Made by a program: the position numbers and the translations under genes. The notes under the pieces were generated by a model. It worked only from the letters and a program-made list of their open reading frames with translations, did no database searches and was not told the DNA's origin. A DNA stretch of 36,899 bases, taken from a virus. The DNA is taken from IMG/VR virus record IMGVR_UViG_3300026367_000102, positions 1 through 36,899 of that record. The stretch is one strand, 5' to 3'. Shown here piece after piece: positions 1 through 6,278 of this stretch; the stretch's first letter is position 1, and the number at the start of each line of letters is the position of its first letter.

Positions 1-1167
1 ATGCTGACGGATTTGAAAATCAGGGCGTTAAAGCCAAAAGAAAAGCCTTATAAGATCTTGGATGGTGACCGTTTATACATGCAGGTCATGGCGAGTGGTA
101 AAAAGTTCTGGCGGATGCGGTATAAATTAAAAGGCAAAGACAGTTTTTTTACCATTGGTGAATATCCGATGGTGAGTCTTTACCACGCGCGGCGTGAACG
201 AGACAAAGCAGCTGAGAAAGTGGCAATGGGGCTTGATCCAAACATAGAAAAAAAAGCCGATGAAATGCGACAAAAACGTGAAGACTCAAGTACATTTTTC
301 GCAGTCAGTGAGCAGTTTTTTTTGAAGAAAAAAGACGACCTGAGCGACAACTATGCCAAACAGTTTGAAGTGATTATGGAGAAGGACGTTTATCCAGCCA
401 TTGGTGATATGCCTATTTCTCGAATAACCGCCCCTTATCTTTTAAAAATACTAGAATCCATAGAAGGCAGGGGTGCACCGACCATCGCCATATTAGCGAG
501 GCTTTTTATTAGCCAGGTGTTTAGGTATGCAGGGGCTCGCCTAATGGTTGAGGCTGATCCAACCATATTTTTGGCGGGTGTGATCAAGCGTCCTAAAGTT
601 CGCCATAACCCACCACTTGAAAAGCCACAACTTGTAGAGTTCTTTGAAAAGCTGGCTCAGTATAGCGGCTTTCCTACCACATTAATTGCCATCAAAATAA
701 TGGCTCATACTTTCATGCGAACTAAAGAATTGCGTTTTTTAAAATGGGAATACATTGAAGGCGATACGATCATAATTCCTGAGTCCATCATGAAAATGTC
801 CACAAAGCATGTGGTTCCATTGTCTAATCCTGTTATAAAGTTGATTGAAGAGTTAAGAAAGTACAACGGTGGTCATGACTTGATGTTCCCTAATGCGCGT
901 GACTCGTCACGTCCGATGAGTTCAACCACGATAAACCGAGTAATAGAGCGACTAGGTTACCAAGGTGATTTTAGTGGGCATGGGTTTAGGAGCACCGCTT
1001 CCACTATGCTTAATGAAATGGGCTATCGAGAAGACATAATCGAAAGGCAGCTTTCGCACATGGAAAGAAAAGGTCAGCGCCGCGCCTATAATCACGCCGA
1101 ATACATGCCAGAGCGTAGGAAAATGATGCAAGATTGGTCAGATTTTTTGGAGGAATTAGGCGTGTGA
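1..1167 (+). CDS. Tyrosine integrase, P4-type (DUF4102 N-terminal domain)
   Basis: Site-specific tyrosine recombinase that would integrate and excise the prophage. Residues 1-90 form the DUF4102 arm-binding domain (DGDRLYMQV, FFTIGEYP, HARRERD motifs). Residues about 95-200 are the core-binding SAM-like domain, and the catalytic domain follows. The active-site set is complete: R240 in HTFMRTKELR, K269/H270 region, H327-x-x-R330, H353 and nucleophile Y363 in RRAYNHAEY. The 388-residue length is normal for P4-type integrases. The class differs from the shorter integrases of P2, HP1 and K139, so the integration module appears exchanged. Its promoter and the left att site are outside the window. 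Confidence 0.95.
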   Translation: MLTDLKIRALKPKEKPYKILDGDRLYMQVMASGKKFWRMRYKLKGKDSFFTIGEYPMVSLYHARRERDKAAEKVAMGLDPNIEKKADEMRQKREDSSTFFAVSEQFFLKKKDDLSDNYAKQFEVIMEKDVYPAIGDMPISRITAPYLLKILESIEGRGAPTIAILARLFISQVFRYAGARLMVEADPTIFLAGVIKRPKVRHNPPLEKPQLVEFFEKLAQYSGFPTTLIAIKIMAHTFMRTKELRFLKWEYIEGDTIIIPESIMKMSTKHVVPLSNPVIKLIEELRKYNGGHDLMFPNARDSSRPMSSTTINRVIERLGYQGDFSGHGFRSTASTMLNEMGYREDIIERQLSHMERKGQRRAYNHAEYMPERRKMMQDWSDFLEELGV

Positions 1168-1258
1168 GTCGTTGATTTTTTGTTAGATGACATTGTTTGC
1201 AAAAAAGCAAAGATTGTGAGACAAACAAAGATAAATAGAGACAAATAGTACATTTAAA

Positions 1259-1291
1259 TTGCATATGATTTGCAACTAAAATATAGTTGCA
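1259..1291 (+). promoter_or_regulatory. Promoter and overlapping operator of the hicAB-chaperone cassette
   Basis: A -35 TTGCAT (1259-1264), a 17-bp spacer and a -10 TATAGT (1282-1287) lie upstream of hicA. A perfect inverted repeat, TGCAACTA (1271-1278) and TAGTTGCA (1284-1291) with a 5-bp spacer, covers the -10. A second, shorter dyad TTGCA/TGCAA (1259-1275) covers the -35. This is the expected layout for autorepression by an RHH antitoxin. That HicB is the binder is inferred. Confidence 0.65.
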
Positions 1292-1317
1292 CTCACAAAA
1301 AGGAAGTAGAACTTGCT

Positions 1318-1569
1318 ATGGGGAAGCATGATAAGACGAGAGAACAGATAAACCAGAAGCCAACATCTTCAAAGCTTAAATGGACAAGTTTTAGAAACTA
1401 TATGTTATCGCTAGGGTTTATAGAGATTCAAGGGAATGGGTCAAGAGTGAAGTTTTTTAATAAAGAAAGGGATGCGCTTGCTCACTTCCATCGGCCGCAT
1501 CCAGAACCAGAAATGGATAAAGCAGCCGTTGATGATGCTAGAGAGTTTTTAATAGCGCATGGCTTGTAA
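1318..1569 (+). CDS. hicA: HicA-family mRNA interferase toxin
   Basis: Small (83 residues) dsRBD-fold toxin of the HicA family, which cleaves mRNA and blocks translation unless bound by HicB. Visible family features are KWTSFRNYMLSLGF, the G-x-GSRVKF strand pair and the FHRPHP motif that carries the candidate catalytic histidines, followed by the C-terminal helix AVDDAREFLIAHGL. The GSR in place of GSH occurs in this longer HicA subtype, so I do not regard it as inactive. ATG at 1318 is preferred over an in-frame upstream TTG because AGGAAG lies at 1300-1305 and the predicted -10 is at 1282. It is the first gene of a three-gene cassette. Confidence 0.88.
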   Translation: MGKHDKTREQINQKPTSSKLKWTSFRNYMLSLGFIEIQGNGSRVKFFNKERDALAHFHRPHPEPEMDKAAVDDAREFLIAHGL

Positions 1570-1584
1570 TAAAAGGAGTATCAA

Positions 1585-2076
1585 ATGTCCAATAAATTAC
1601 TAAATTACAGAGATTATTTTGGTAGTGCAAAATTTAGTCTGGATGATGGCATTTTACACGGAAAGATAGAGTTCATTAATGACTTAGTGACTTATCAATC
1701 TGACTCTATACCAGCGTTGGAAAAATCATTTCATGAAGCTGTAGATGATTATATAGAAACTTGCGCAACATTAGGTCGTGAGCCTCAGAAGTCAATGTCT
1801 GGTTCCTTCAATGTTAGAGTTGGTGGGGAAATACATAAGAAAATTGCAGTAAAAGCTTTGCAAGAAGGCGTTTCTCTTAATGACTATGTGAAGAGTGCTC
1901 TAGAAAAAAGTGTGCATAGTGAGGAGAAAGAGACTCACCACCATGTTCATTATCATAATGCTACTGATTCAGAAGTTCATAAAACTGTTTCAATAACAAG
2001 AGATGTTGCTCATTGGGAACAGAGAGGTAATAAAGACTTTTCGCCATTTATGCCAGCATTAAGAGTGGTAAACTAA
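1585..2076 (+). CDS. hicB: HicB-family antitoxin with RHH domain and long C-terminal tail
   Basis: Antitoxin partner of the preceding HicA. Residues 1-65 are the partial RNase H-like HicB domain (FSLDDGILHGKIEFINDLVTYQS, FHEAVDDYIETC). Residues 73-110 form a ribbon-helix-helix DNA-binding domain (GSFNVRV, EIHKKIAVKALQEG, SLNDYVKSALEKSV). In many homologues the protein ends here. This one continues for about 53 residues, with a His-rich stretch (HHHVHYH) and an aromatic end (W144, F152, F155, M156). The next gene is a SecB-like chaperone, so this tail is a candidate chaperone-addiction segment. RBS AAAAGGAG precedes the ATG. Confidence 0.88.
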   Translation: MSNKLLNYRDYFGSAKFSLDDGILHGKIEFINDLVTYQSDSIPALEKSFHEAVDDYIETCATLGREPQKSMSGSFNVRVGGEIHKKIAVKALQEGVSLNDYVKSALEKSVHSEEKETHHHVHYHNATDSEVHKTVSITRDVAHWEQRGNKDFSPFMPALRVVN

Positions 2077-2495
2077 TGAGTATGATTGAAAATGTAAGGT
2101 ACCTAGGAATTGAAATTAAAAAATCTAGCTTTGAACGATTTGAGGTTGCATCTGAAGGTGGAACTTATGGACTTGAAGCAACCACAGCTACTGTAGTTAT
2201 TCATTCTGCAGAAGAAGGTAGTGATGAAAGTGTTACTTTTTTTTCAATACCAGTAAATTCAAAAGTTTGGGGTGAAGATAAGCAAACAAAAGAAAAAGTT
2301 TTTGTTTGCGACGCTTATTTTGAAGTAGATTTTGCCCTTGAAGAAAGAGATGAACTAGCTGAAGATGCTATTGCTAGTATGCTTAATTCAAATGAGTGGT
2401 ATTTTAGAAACTTTGTTGCTATATCTGTAAAAACTGCGCTTGAGTCTGTATTGAAAAACACCTCGTTCAGTAGTCTCGAAATACCATTGAAATAG
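2076..2495 (+). CDS. SecB-like chaperone of a toxin-antitoxin-chaperone (TAC) cassette
   Basis: A 139-residue acidic protein with a SecB-like architecture: N-terminal beta strands (NVRYLGIEIKKSSFERFEV), a long strand pair, then VFVCDAYFEVDF resembling the SecB strand before its helices, and a C-terminal part NEWYFRNFVAISVKTALESVLKNTSF-SLEIPL matching the SecB pattern in which a Pf/Rf motif precedes the last helix and a short L-x-P end. Its start overlaps the hicB stop (TAATG), so translation is coupled. Known TAC systems (M. tuberculosis HigBA with Rv1957) use SecB-like chaperones to protect an unstable antitoxin. The assignment is by pattern and context, not by a search. Confidence 0.68.
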   Translation: MSMIENVRYLGIEIKKSSFERFEVASEGGTYGLEATTATVVIHSAEEGSDESVTFFSIPVNSKVWGEDKQTKEKVFVCDAYFEVDFALEERDELAEDAIASMLNSNEWYFRNFVAISVKTALESVLKNTSFSSLEIPLK

Positions 2496-2520
2496 AAAAG
2501 ACTTAGCGTTTACGTTGATA

Positions 2521-2547
2521 AAAAAACCGCCCAAATGGCGGTTTTTT
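2521..2547 (+). terminator. Rho-independent terminator after the TAC cassette
   Basis: CCGCC (2527-2531), loop CAAAT, GGCGG (2537-2541), followed by a T run, with an A run on the 5' side that extends the stem. It separates the hicAB-chaperone cassette from the membrane-protein pair. The A run may make it work in both directions. Confidence 0.85.
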
Positions 2548-2608
2548 TATGGCTAATTTTTGTTACTTGGGTATGTTGTAGAAAGTCATTTATCTTGGAA
2601 GTGTATGC

Positions 2609-3247
2609 ATGGAAAAAAAATCAGTATTAGGTGATATGTCAGAGGGATTGTTAAGGCAAAGGCGAAATTTGATATCGGTGTCGTGTATCTTGATTTTTTT
2701 GAAGTTCGCTGGTGTTGAGATCAGCAAGTTAAGTTTTCTGGGTATCGATTTTGGGGGGATGAAAAATCCATCAGCTCTATATTTTGGGGTCTGGATCGTG
2801 TTCTTCTATTTTTTGTTTCGCTATTATCAATATTTTAAGCAGGATGGAGAGAGTAGATTAATCTCATTCTATAAGTTTGAGCTTTCAGAGCGAGTGTATA
2901 AAAGAACCAGAGCTATATCAAAAAAGGATACTAGATACGGTGTTTGGAGCGATAATGGGTTATCTGACTCGTTTCAGTCATTGAAGAAAAATGATTGGCG
3001 TTTTTACCCTCTTTACAGTCAGGATGGGAGTGCTTTTAAGGCCGAGCCTGTAGAGAAAAAGTTTGGTCTCTTAGAGCGTATAAAGTGTAGGTGTAGTACG
3101 TCAATATTTTTGATTCTTAATACAAGTGCAATAACTGATTACATCTTGCCTTTTGTACTTGCAATTCTAACACTAGCTTATTGTTTTTATGGCTCAAATT
3201 CCAGTTTGTTTGAATCTATATCTCACAGTTTTGGAGCTGCTTCATGA
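2609..3247 (+). CDS. Unknown membrane protein, first of an overlapping pair
   Basis: A 212-residue protein I cannot assign to a named family. Hydrophobic stretches at about residues 19-38 (NLISVSCILIFLKFAGV), 57-74 (LYFGVWIVFFYFLF) and 166-192 (IFLILNTSAITDYILPFVLAILTLAY) look like membrane segments. Between the second and third lies a charged, probably cytoplasmic domain of about 90 residues. Start chosen for GGAA at 2597-2600. It overlaps the next gene by 4 bp (ATGA), so the two are probably co-translated and may act as a complex. It lies in AT-rich cargo between two terminators, typical of an accessory (moron) gene. A role in phage exclusion is possible but only a guess from position. Confidence 0.8.
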   Translation: MEKKSVLGDMSEGLLRQRRNLISVSCILIFLKFAGVEISKLSFLGIDFGGMKNPSALYFGVWIVFFYFLFRYYQYFKQDGESRLISFYKFELSERVYKRTRAISKKDTRYGVWSDNGLSDSFQSLKKNDWRFYPLYSQDGSAFKAEPVEKKFGLLERIKCRCSTSIFLILNTSAITDYILPFVLAILTLAYCFYGSNSSLFESISHSFGAAS

Positions 3248-3981
3248 GTAATGGAAAATACCAGGCACTACTTGGTCTGGTTTTAGCTGTGTTGGTCGGT
3301 ATATTTATTGGCTTTGCTATTATTGATCAGGGCGGGCTACTTACTTTGATGGGTGATGAGAATAGCTTGCTTTTAAAGTGTTTTACGGTGGCGGTTGGTG
3401 GTTTTATCGGCGCATACTCTGCATTTTGGTTAAAGAGCTATGAAGAGAATAATAAAGTAAAAAATAAAGAGATAGCTGCTTTAAACTCTGCGATCTTCTT
3501 ATTAGTTCGCCAAAGAAATACAATTCGGATATTAAAGAAGCATCTAGACCAGTATAAAACAGATGTGGACAGAGGTTTCAACTTACCAGCTATGACTCCA
3601 CCTGATTACTTTGGGGTAAGGCAAAATATAGAAAAATTAGAGTTTTTATTTAAAAATAATCCACAAATGCTTTTTGATTTATCTATTGAGCAAGAAAGGT
3701 TTGAGCAAGCGATGGCGGCGGTAAGTATTCGAAATAGCTTTTATGTTGATGAAATACTAACAGCAATTAGTAAGCTTCGCATGAATGGTAAGCTTGAGAC
3801 GTTAACCGGTTTAGAAAGTAAATTAGGGGAGCGGTTATACAAAGGAGCAATATTTCACGCTCAATACATGTATGAACATGTTTATAAAGCCGAAGTGACT
3901 TTAGAGCAGACTTGCGATAAATTGCATGAAGTGGCTAAGGATATGTATCCAGAAGAAAAGTTTATAGCGTGGGTTTCGTGA
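3244..3981 (+). CDS. Unknown membrane-anchored coiled-coil protein, second of the pair
   Basis: A 245-residue protein. Two N-terminal membrane segments are visible at about residues 7-28 (ALLGLVLAVLVGIFIGFAII) and 42-64 (LLLKCFTVAVGGFIGAYSAFWL), followed by about 180 soluble, mostly helical and charged residues (NNKVKNKEIAALNSAIFLL onward). Both termini are probably cytoplasmic. It has no recognised catalytic motif. The 4-bp overlap with the upstream membrane gene and the terminator directly after its stop mark a two-gene unit. Base composition is AT-rich compared with the structural genes, which fits separate acquisition. Confidence 0.8.
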   Translation: MSNGKYQALLGLVLAVLVGIFIGFAIIDQGGLLTLMGDENSLLLKCFTVAVGGFIGAYSAFWLKSYEENNKVKNKEIAALNSAIFLLVRQRNTIRILKKHLDQYKTDVDRGFNLPAMTPPDYFGVRQNIEKLEFLFKNNPQMLFDLSIEQERFEQAMAAVSIRNSFYVDEILTAISKLRMNGKLETLTGLESKLGERLYKGAIFHAQYMYEHVYKAEVTLEQTCDKLHEVAKDMYPEEKFIAWVS

Positions 3982-3984
3982 GAC

Positions 3985-4016
3985 ACAAAAAAAGCCGCGT
4001 AATTGTGGCTTTTTTG
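3985..4016. terminator. Bidirectional terminator between cargo and leftward operon
   Basis: An A run, GCCGC (3994-3998), loop GTAATT, GTGGC (4005-4009) and a T run form a stem with one G-T pair. It has a T tract on either strand, so it can end both the + strand membrane-protein pair and the leftward operon that finishes at 4036. Confidence 0.8.
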
Positions 4017-4035
4017 TATCTGGGATTTGAAGTAA

Positions 4036-4548
4036 TTATTGCATCATAAATAGTGATTGTTTCAGTTGCATGGCTGGTTTTATAAAAACCATTGGGCGTG
4101 TACCTGCTGTATTTCGTAACTGTTCTTGCTGTTCTGGCGTGTGTGATTTGGAAAAGTACTTTTCTATGTATTGGTCAACGTGGGATTGTTCTTTTGCTTC
4201 CTTGATGATTGATTTAAAACCATGCTCTGTGAAACGTTGAACAAGTGCTTCGCTTATTTTTTTTAATGTCTCTTTTGAGGCGAAAATTCCTATTTCGAGT
4301 TTTGGGTTGTCGTATTTTTTACCGAGGGTGATTCGGCGATAGCCTTGAATTTCCAAGCCGTTACATTTGCAGTAGACGCGAAAGCTAGCCCAAGCTTTCT
4401 GTATTTCTTCAATGATAACTTTGTTAGGTTTGATTGCTTGTTCTGTCGATACAAACCAGCCAAACACCCATTCGTGGTTCGCGTTTTCTGGTCGTGATTC
4501 CATTTCTTTTATGCGTGTTGCTATCGATTCGTTGTGTTGTGTAGTCAT
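4036..4548 (-). CDS. Unknown phage protein, last gene of leftward operon
   Basis: A 170-residue soluble protein with no family I recognise. The ATG at 4548 is chosen because GGAG lies 8-10 bases upstream (on the minus strand) and because residues N-terminal to it in the longer frame are low-complexity Thr/Ala/Arg. It is mixed alpha/beta with a central VIIEEIQKAWASFRVYCKCNG helix region, a Cys pair (CKC) and a charged C-terminal half. It is distal in the CI-controlled leftward operon and separated from the previous gene by a hairpin (4575-4599). It is probably an early accessory protein. Confidence 0.72.
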   Translation of the reverse strand: MTTQHNESIATRIKEMESRPENANHEWVFGWFVSTEQAIKPNKVIIEEIQKAWASFRVYCKCNGLEIQGYRRITLGKKYDNPKLEIGIFASKETLKKISEALVQRFTEHGFKSIIKEAKEQSHVDQYIEKYFSKSHTPEQQEQLRNTAGTRPMVFIKPAMQLKQSLFMMQ

Positions 4549-4574
4549 AGTATTTACTCCCCAATATTTTAAAT

Positions 4575-4599
4575 AAAGCCGCCATTCAGCGGCTTTTTT
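4575..4599 (+). terminator. Terminator-like hairpin, + strand polarity, inside a leftward operon
   Basis: AAAGCCGC (4575-4582), loop CATTCA, GCGGCTTT (4589-4596) and a T run to 4599. The T tract follows the stem on the + strand. On the minus strand, which carries the genes here, the stem is followed by ATTTAAAA, a weaker signal. It lies between two leftward genes. Confidence 0.6.
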
Positions 4600-4610
4600 G
4601 TGTCTGAAAT

Positions 4611-4958
4611 TTAACGTTGTGGTTGGTTGCCCCAACTTCCGTAGCTTTGTGGCTGTGGCGCGGGTGATTGCTGTGGTTGCGGTGCGGGTGCTTGTTGGTT
4701 TTGGGTTGGGTCGTCCCAAAAGACCATCAATTTGATTGATCCCGTTGAGCCGATTGGTAAGGAATCAAGGTCGATACTAACTTGTGGCGGCAAGTGCGGT
4801 TGCTCGTTCGGCCAAAGCGTGGCTTTGCCAAGTGTTGCATGGCGCGCTTTCATCTTCGGGCGGTTTTGTGCGTCACGCTCGTTCGTTGGGTAATGTTCTG
4901 CGGCATAAACGACGCGGCCTTTGGCTAACGGTTGGTTGTTCTGTTGATATTGAGACAT
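4611..4958 (-). CDS. Unknown small beta-rich protein with Pro/Gln-rich tail
   Basis: A 115-residue protein. Residues 1-80 look beta-rich and basic (KGRVVYAAEHYPTNER, KARHATLGKATLWP), with the sequence SIKLMVFWDD near residue 75. Residues 85-115 are low-complexity Pro/Gln/Ala and end in SYGSWGNQPQR. A compact beta domain with a disordered Q/P/G tail is reminiscent of phage single-stranded-DNA-binding proteins, but I see no clear OB-fold signature and the acidic SSB tip is absent, so this is only a suggestion. RBS AGAGGAA precedes the ATG on the minus strand. It lies within the leftward operon. Confidence 0.78.
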   Translation of the reverse strand: MSQYQQNNQPLAKGRVVYAAEHYPTNERDAQNRPKMKARHATLGKATLWPNEQPHLPPQVSIDLDSLPIGSTGSIKLMVFWDDPTQNQQAPAPQPQQSPAPQPQSYGSWGNQPQR

Positions 4959-4980
4959 TGAATTTTCCTCTGTTGGGTTA

Positions 4981-5355
4981 TTATTTAGCTAGGTCTGGCC
5001 AGCGTTTTTTGAGATCGTTAAAAAGGGCGTCACCGTTTTGGATGACGTTGTGTGGTTCTTCAAATACAAACTTTCGGCCTTTGATGGCTGTTAGTGCTGC
5101 GTCGAAATTGTAGGCATCGAGTAAGCCGAAATTCGCAACCGGTACTTGGTATGTGGTGCTGTTGTACAAAGACAGTAAGACTTGCGCGGCCAATTCGCCC
5201 GCGCCGTTGTTGCTTTGAGATAATTTGAGCAGGGTTAAAATCGAATCTTTGTATTCCCGTTCGCCCACTGAGTTTTTATTAACGGCGGCTTGATATTCCA
5301 GTTCTTGCGTGGCGGCAAGGGCGCGGATTTCTTCTGTTGTTAGTCTAGGTTTCAT
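4981..5355 (-). CDS. Conserved small phage protein of unknown function
   Basis: A 124-residue, mostly helical protein. A conserved-looking C-terminal half (AAQVLLSLYNSTTYQVPVANFGLLDAYNFDAALTAIKG, then EEPHNVIQNGDALFNDLKKRWPDL) resembles small proteins of unknown function found in proteobacterial prophages and integrative elements (I believe the DUF7673 type, unverified). There are no catalytic motifs or membrane segments. RBS GGAA lies upstream of the minus-strand ATG. It is separated by 9 bp from the upstream 45-codon gene and so is co-transcribed with it. Confidence 0.78.
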   Translation of the reverse strand: MKPRLTTEEIRALAATQELEYQAAVNKNSVGEREYKDSILTLLKLSQSNNGAGELAAQVLLSLYNSTTYQVPVANFGLLDAYNFDAALTAIKGRKFVFEEPHNVIQNGDALFNDLKKRWPDLAK

Positions 5356-5364
5356 AACGATTCC

Positions 5365-5502
5365 TTAATGAACAAGTTTAAGAAGGGCGGTTTTTACACA
5401 CGCGGGGCAGGTTGCCAGGTATCGCCTTTGCAGGTCGGGTGATAGGTTCGAAAAACCGCTTAACGTGGTGCGCTGGATGACGTTATAATCTTGCTTAGAC
5501 AT
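5365..5502 (-). CDS. 45-residue basic peptide with CPAC motif
   Basis: A small gene of 45 codons. It has AAAGGA seven bases before its ATG and lies in line with its neighbours in the leftward operon. The longer in-frame reading has no ribosome site at its own start. The product is basic, with TCPACVKTALLKLVH at the end. The single Cys pair cannot complete a zinc site alone, although a dimer could. Function unknown. Confidence 0.55.
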   Translation of the reverse strand: MSKQDYNVIQRTTLSGFSNLSPDLQRRYLATCPACVKTALLKLVH

Positions 5503-5534
5503 ATTGATTCCTTTGAAATGATTGGTTTGTCTCG

Positions 5535-5570
5535 GCCGGTTGGGAAGTTGCATTTCCTACCGGCTTTTTT
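5535..5570 (+). terminator. Second + strand terminator-like hairpin inside the leftward operon
   Basis: GCCGGT-T-GGGAA (5535-5546) pairs with TTTCC-T-ACCGGC (5552-5563), with one T-T mismatch and one G-T pair. The loop is GTTGC, and six or more T follow on the + strand. On the minus strand the stem is followed by CGAGACAAA, with no T tract. It sits in the gap between the AlpA-like gene and the 45-codon gene. Confidence 0.6.
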
Positions 5571-5571
5571 G

Positions 5572-5823
5572 TTAATGCGTTTTCTTTCTGGCGGCGTTGG
5601 CTGCTTGTTCTGCGGCAAGTTGTACTTGCTCGTCTGTGGCTGGTGCTAGATCGTTTAGCCATTGCTCCACTTCTTTGCGTTTCCAATAAGAGCCTGCTCC
5701 AACTTTAGATTGGCGTGGAAACTCTCCTTTACCAATCAGCTTGTACACCGTGTTGCGGCTGAACGTCGTGATTTCCATGACGGATTTAATGTTGATGAGT
5801 TCGCTTTTTACTTGCTGTGTCAT
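5572..5823 (-). CDS. AlpA-like helix-turn-helix regulator / candidate excisionase
   Basis: An 83-residue protein of the AlpA/excisionase (MerR-like winged helix) group. INIKSVMEITTFSRNTVYKLIGKGEFPRQ is the helix-turn-helix with the typical fP wing, followed by SYWKRKEVEQWLNDL. The ATG at 5823 has AAGGA at the right distance on the minus strand; the longer frame has none. AlpA proteins regulate excision of elements that use P4-type integrases, and the integrase here is of that class. Placed second in a CI-repressed operon, it is the best candidate for the recombination directionality factor. The DNA-binding class is clear; the excision role is inference. Confidence 0.87.
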   Translation of the reverse strand: MTQQVKSELINIKSVMEITTFSRNTVYKLIGKGEFPRQSKVGAGSYWKRKEVEQWLNDLAPATDEQVQLAAEQAANAARKKTH

Positions 5824-5833
5824 GGTGTTTTCC

Positions 5834-6178
5834 TTATGCGGCAAATTGGCTGATAGCAATTTCGTGTTGTTCGGTGATGAGTTTTTTAAGCGCGTCGGTT
5901 TCCCATGCTTGGCGGCAACCGTTGTCGAACGCCATGTCCATTTTGAAGCCGTACGGTTCAAAGCCTGTCATGTAGGAAACGAAAAAGCGCCAGATGCAAA
6001 TGAGGTGTTGTTCAGAAATAGCGGCCAAATGATCCGCCGCATTGGTGTGGTGGTACTCGGTGAAAAAGGCTTCGCAAGCCGATTCTAAGCGGCCGTTTTT
6101 GTCGTGAGATTCAACGAAGTCCATAAAGTCTACGTTGTTCATTGCGCGGATAATGGTGGTGTTGTCTTTAGTAGTCAT
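5834..6178 (-). CDS. Unknown early protein, first gene of the leftward operon
   Basis: A 114-residue acidic, helical protein with several aromatic and His residues (FFTEYHHTNAADHLAAISEQHLICIWRFFVSYMTG). I do not recognise a family. GGGGA lies upstream of its ATG on the minus strand. It is the first gene after the CI-controlled leftward promoter at 6218-6246 and ends 10 bp before the AlpA-like gene, so it should be expressed only upon derepression. Confidence 0.78.
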   Translation of the reverse strand: MTTKDNTTIIRAMNNVDFMDFVESHDKNGRLESACEAFFTEYHHTNAADHLAAISEQHLICIWRFFVSYMTGFEPYGFKMDMAFDNGCRQAWETDALKKLITEQHEIAISQFAA

Positions 6179-6201
6179 TGGTTGTCCCCTGCTGTCATCG
6201 C

Positions 6202-6259
6202 TTGTCTGTATAAACAGACAATAGGGGTATTAAAAACACTTGTCAATAAAAACAGACAG
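6202..6259 (-). promoter_or_regulatory. Leftward early promoter with two CI operators
   Basis: On the minus strand a -35 TTGACA (6246-6241), 17-bp spacer and -10 TATTGT (6223-6218) precede the leftward operon. Operator 1, TTGTCTGTATAAACAGACAA (6202-6221), has two perfect 8-bp arms around ATAA and overlaps the -10. Operator 2 (6240-6259; TTGTCAAT and ACAGACAG around AAAA) overlaps the -35. The same operator occurs at 7001-7020, so CI is the probable binder. Confidence 0.75.
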
Positions 6260-6278
6260 TGCTTTTGACTTTTTTATA

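Noticed and set aside
4784-5113. 109-codon plus-strand frame
   Set aside because: It is antisense to two leftward operon genes with good ribosome sites and has no recognisable protein features.
5662-6088. Plus-strand frames opposite the AlpA-like and first leftward genes
   Set aside because: They lack ribosome sites and oppose genes with strong starts, recognisable domains and a matching promoter.
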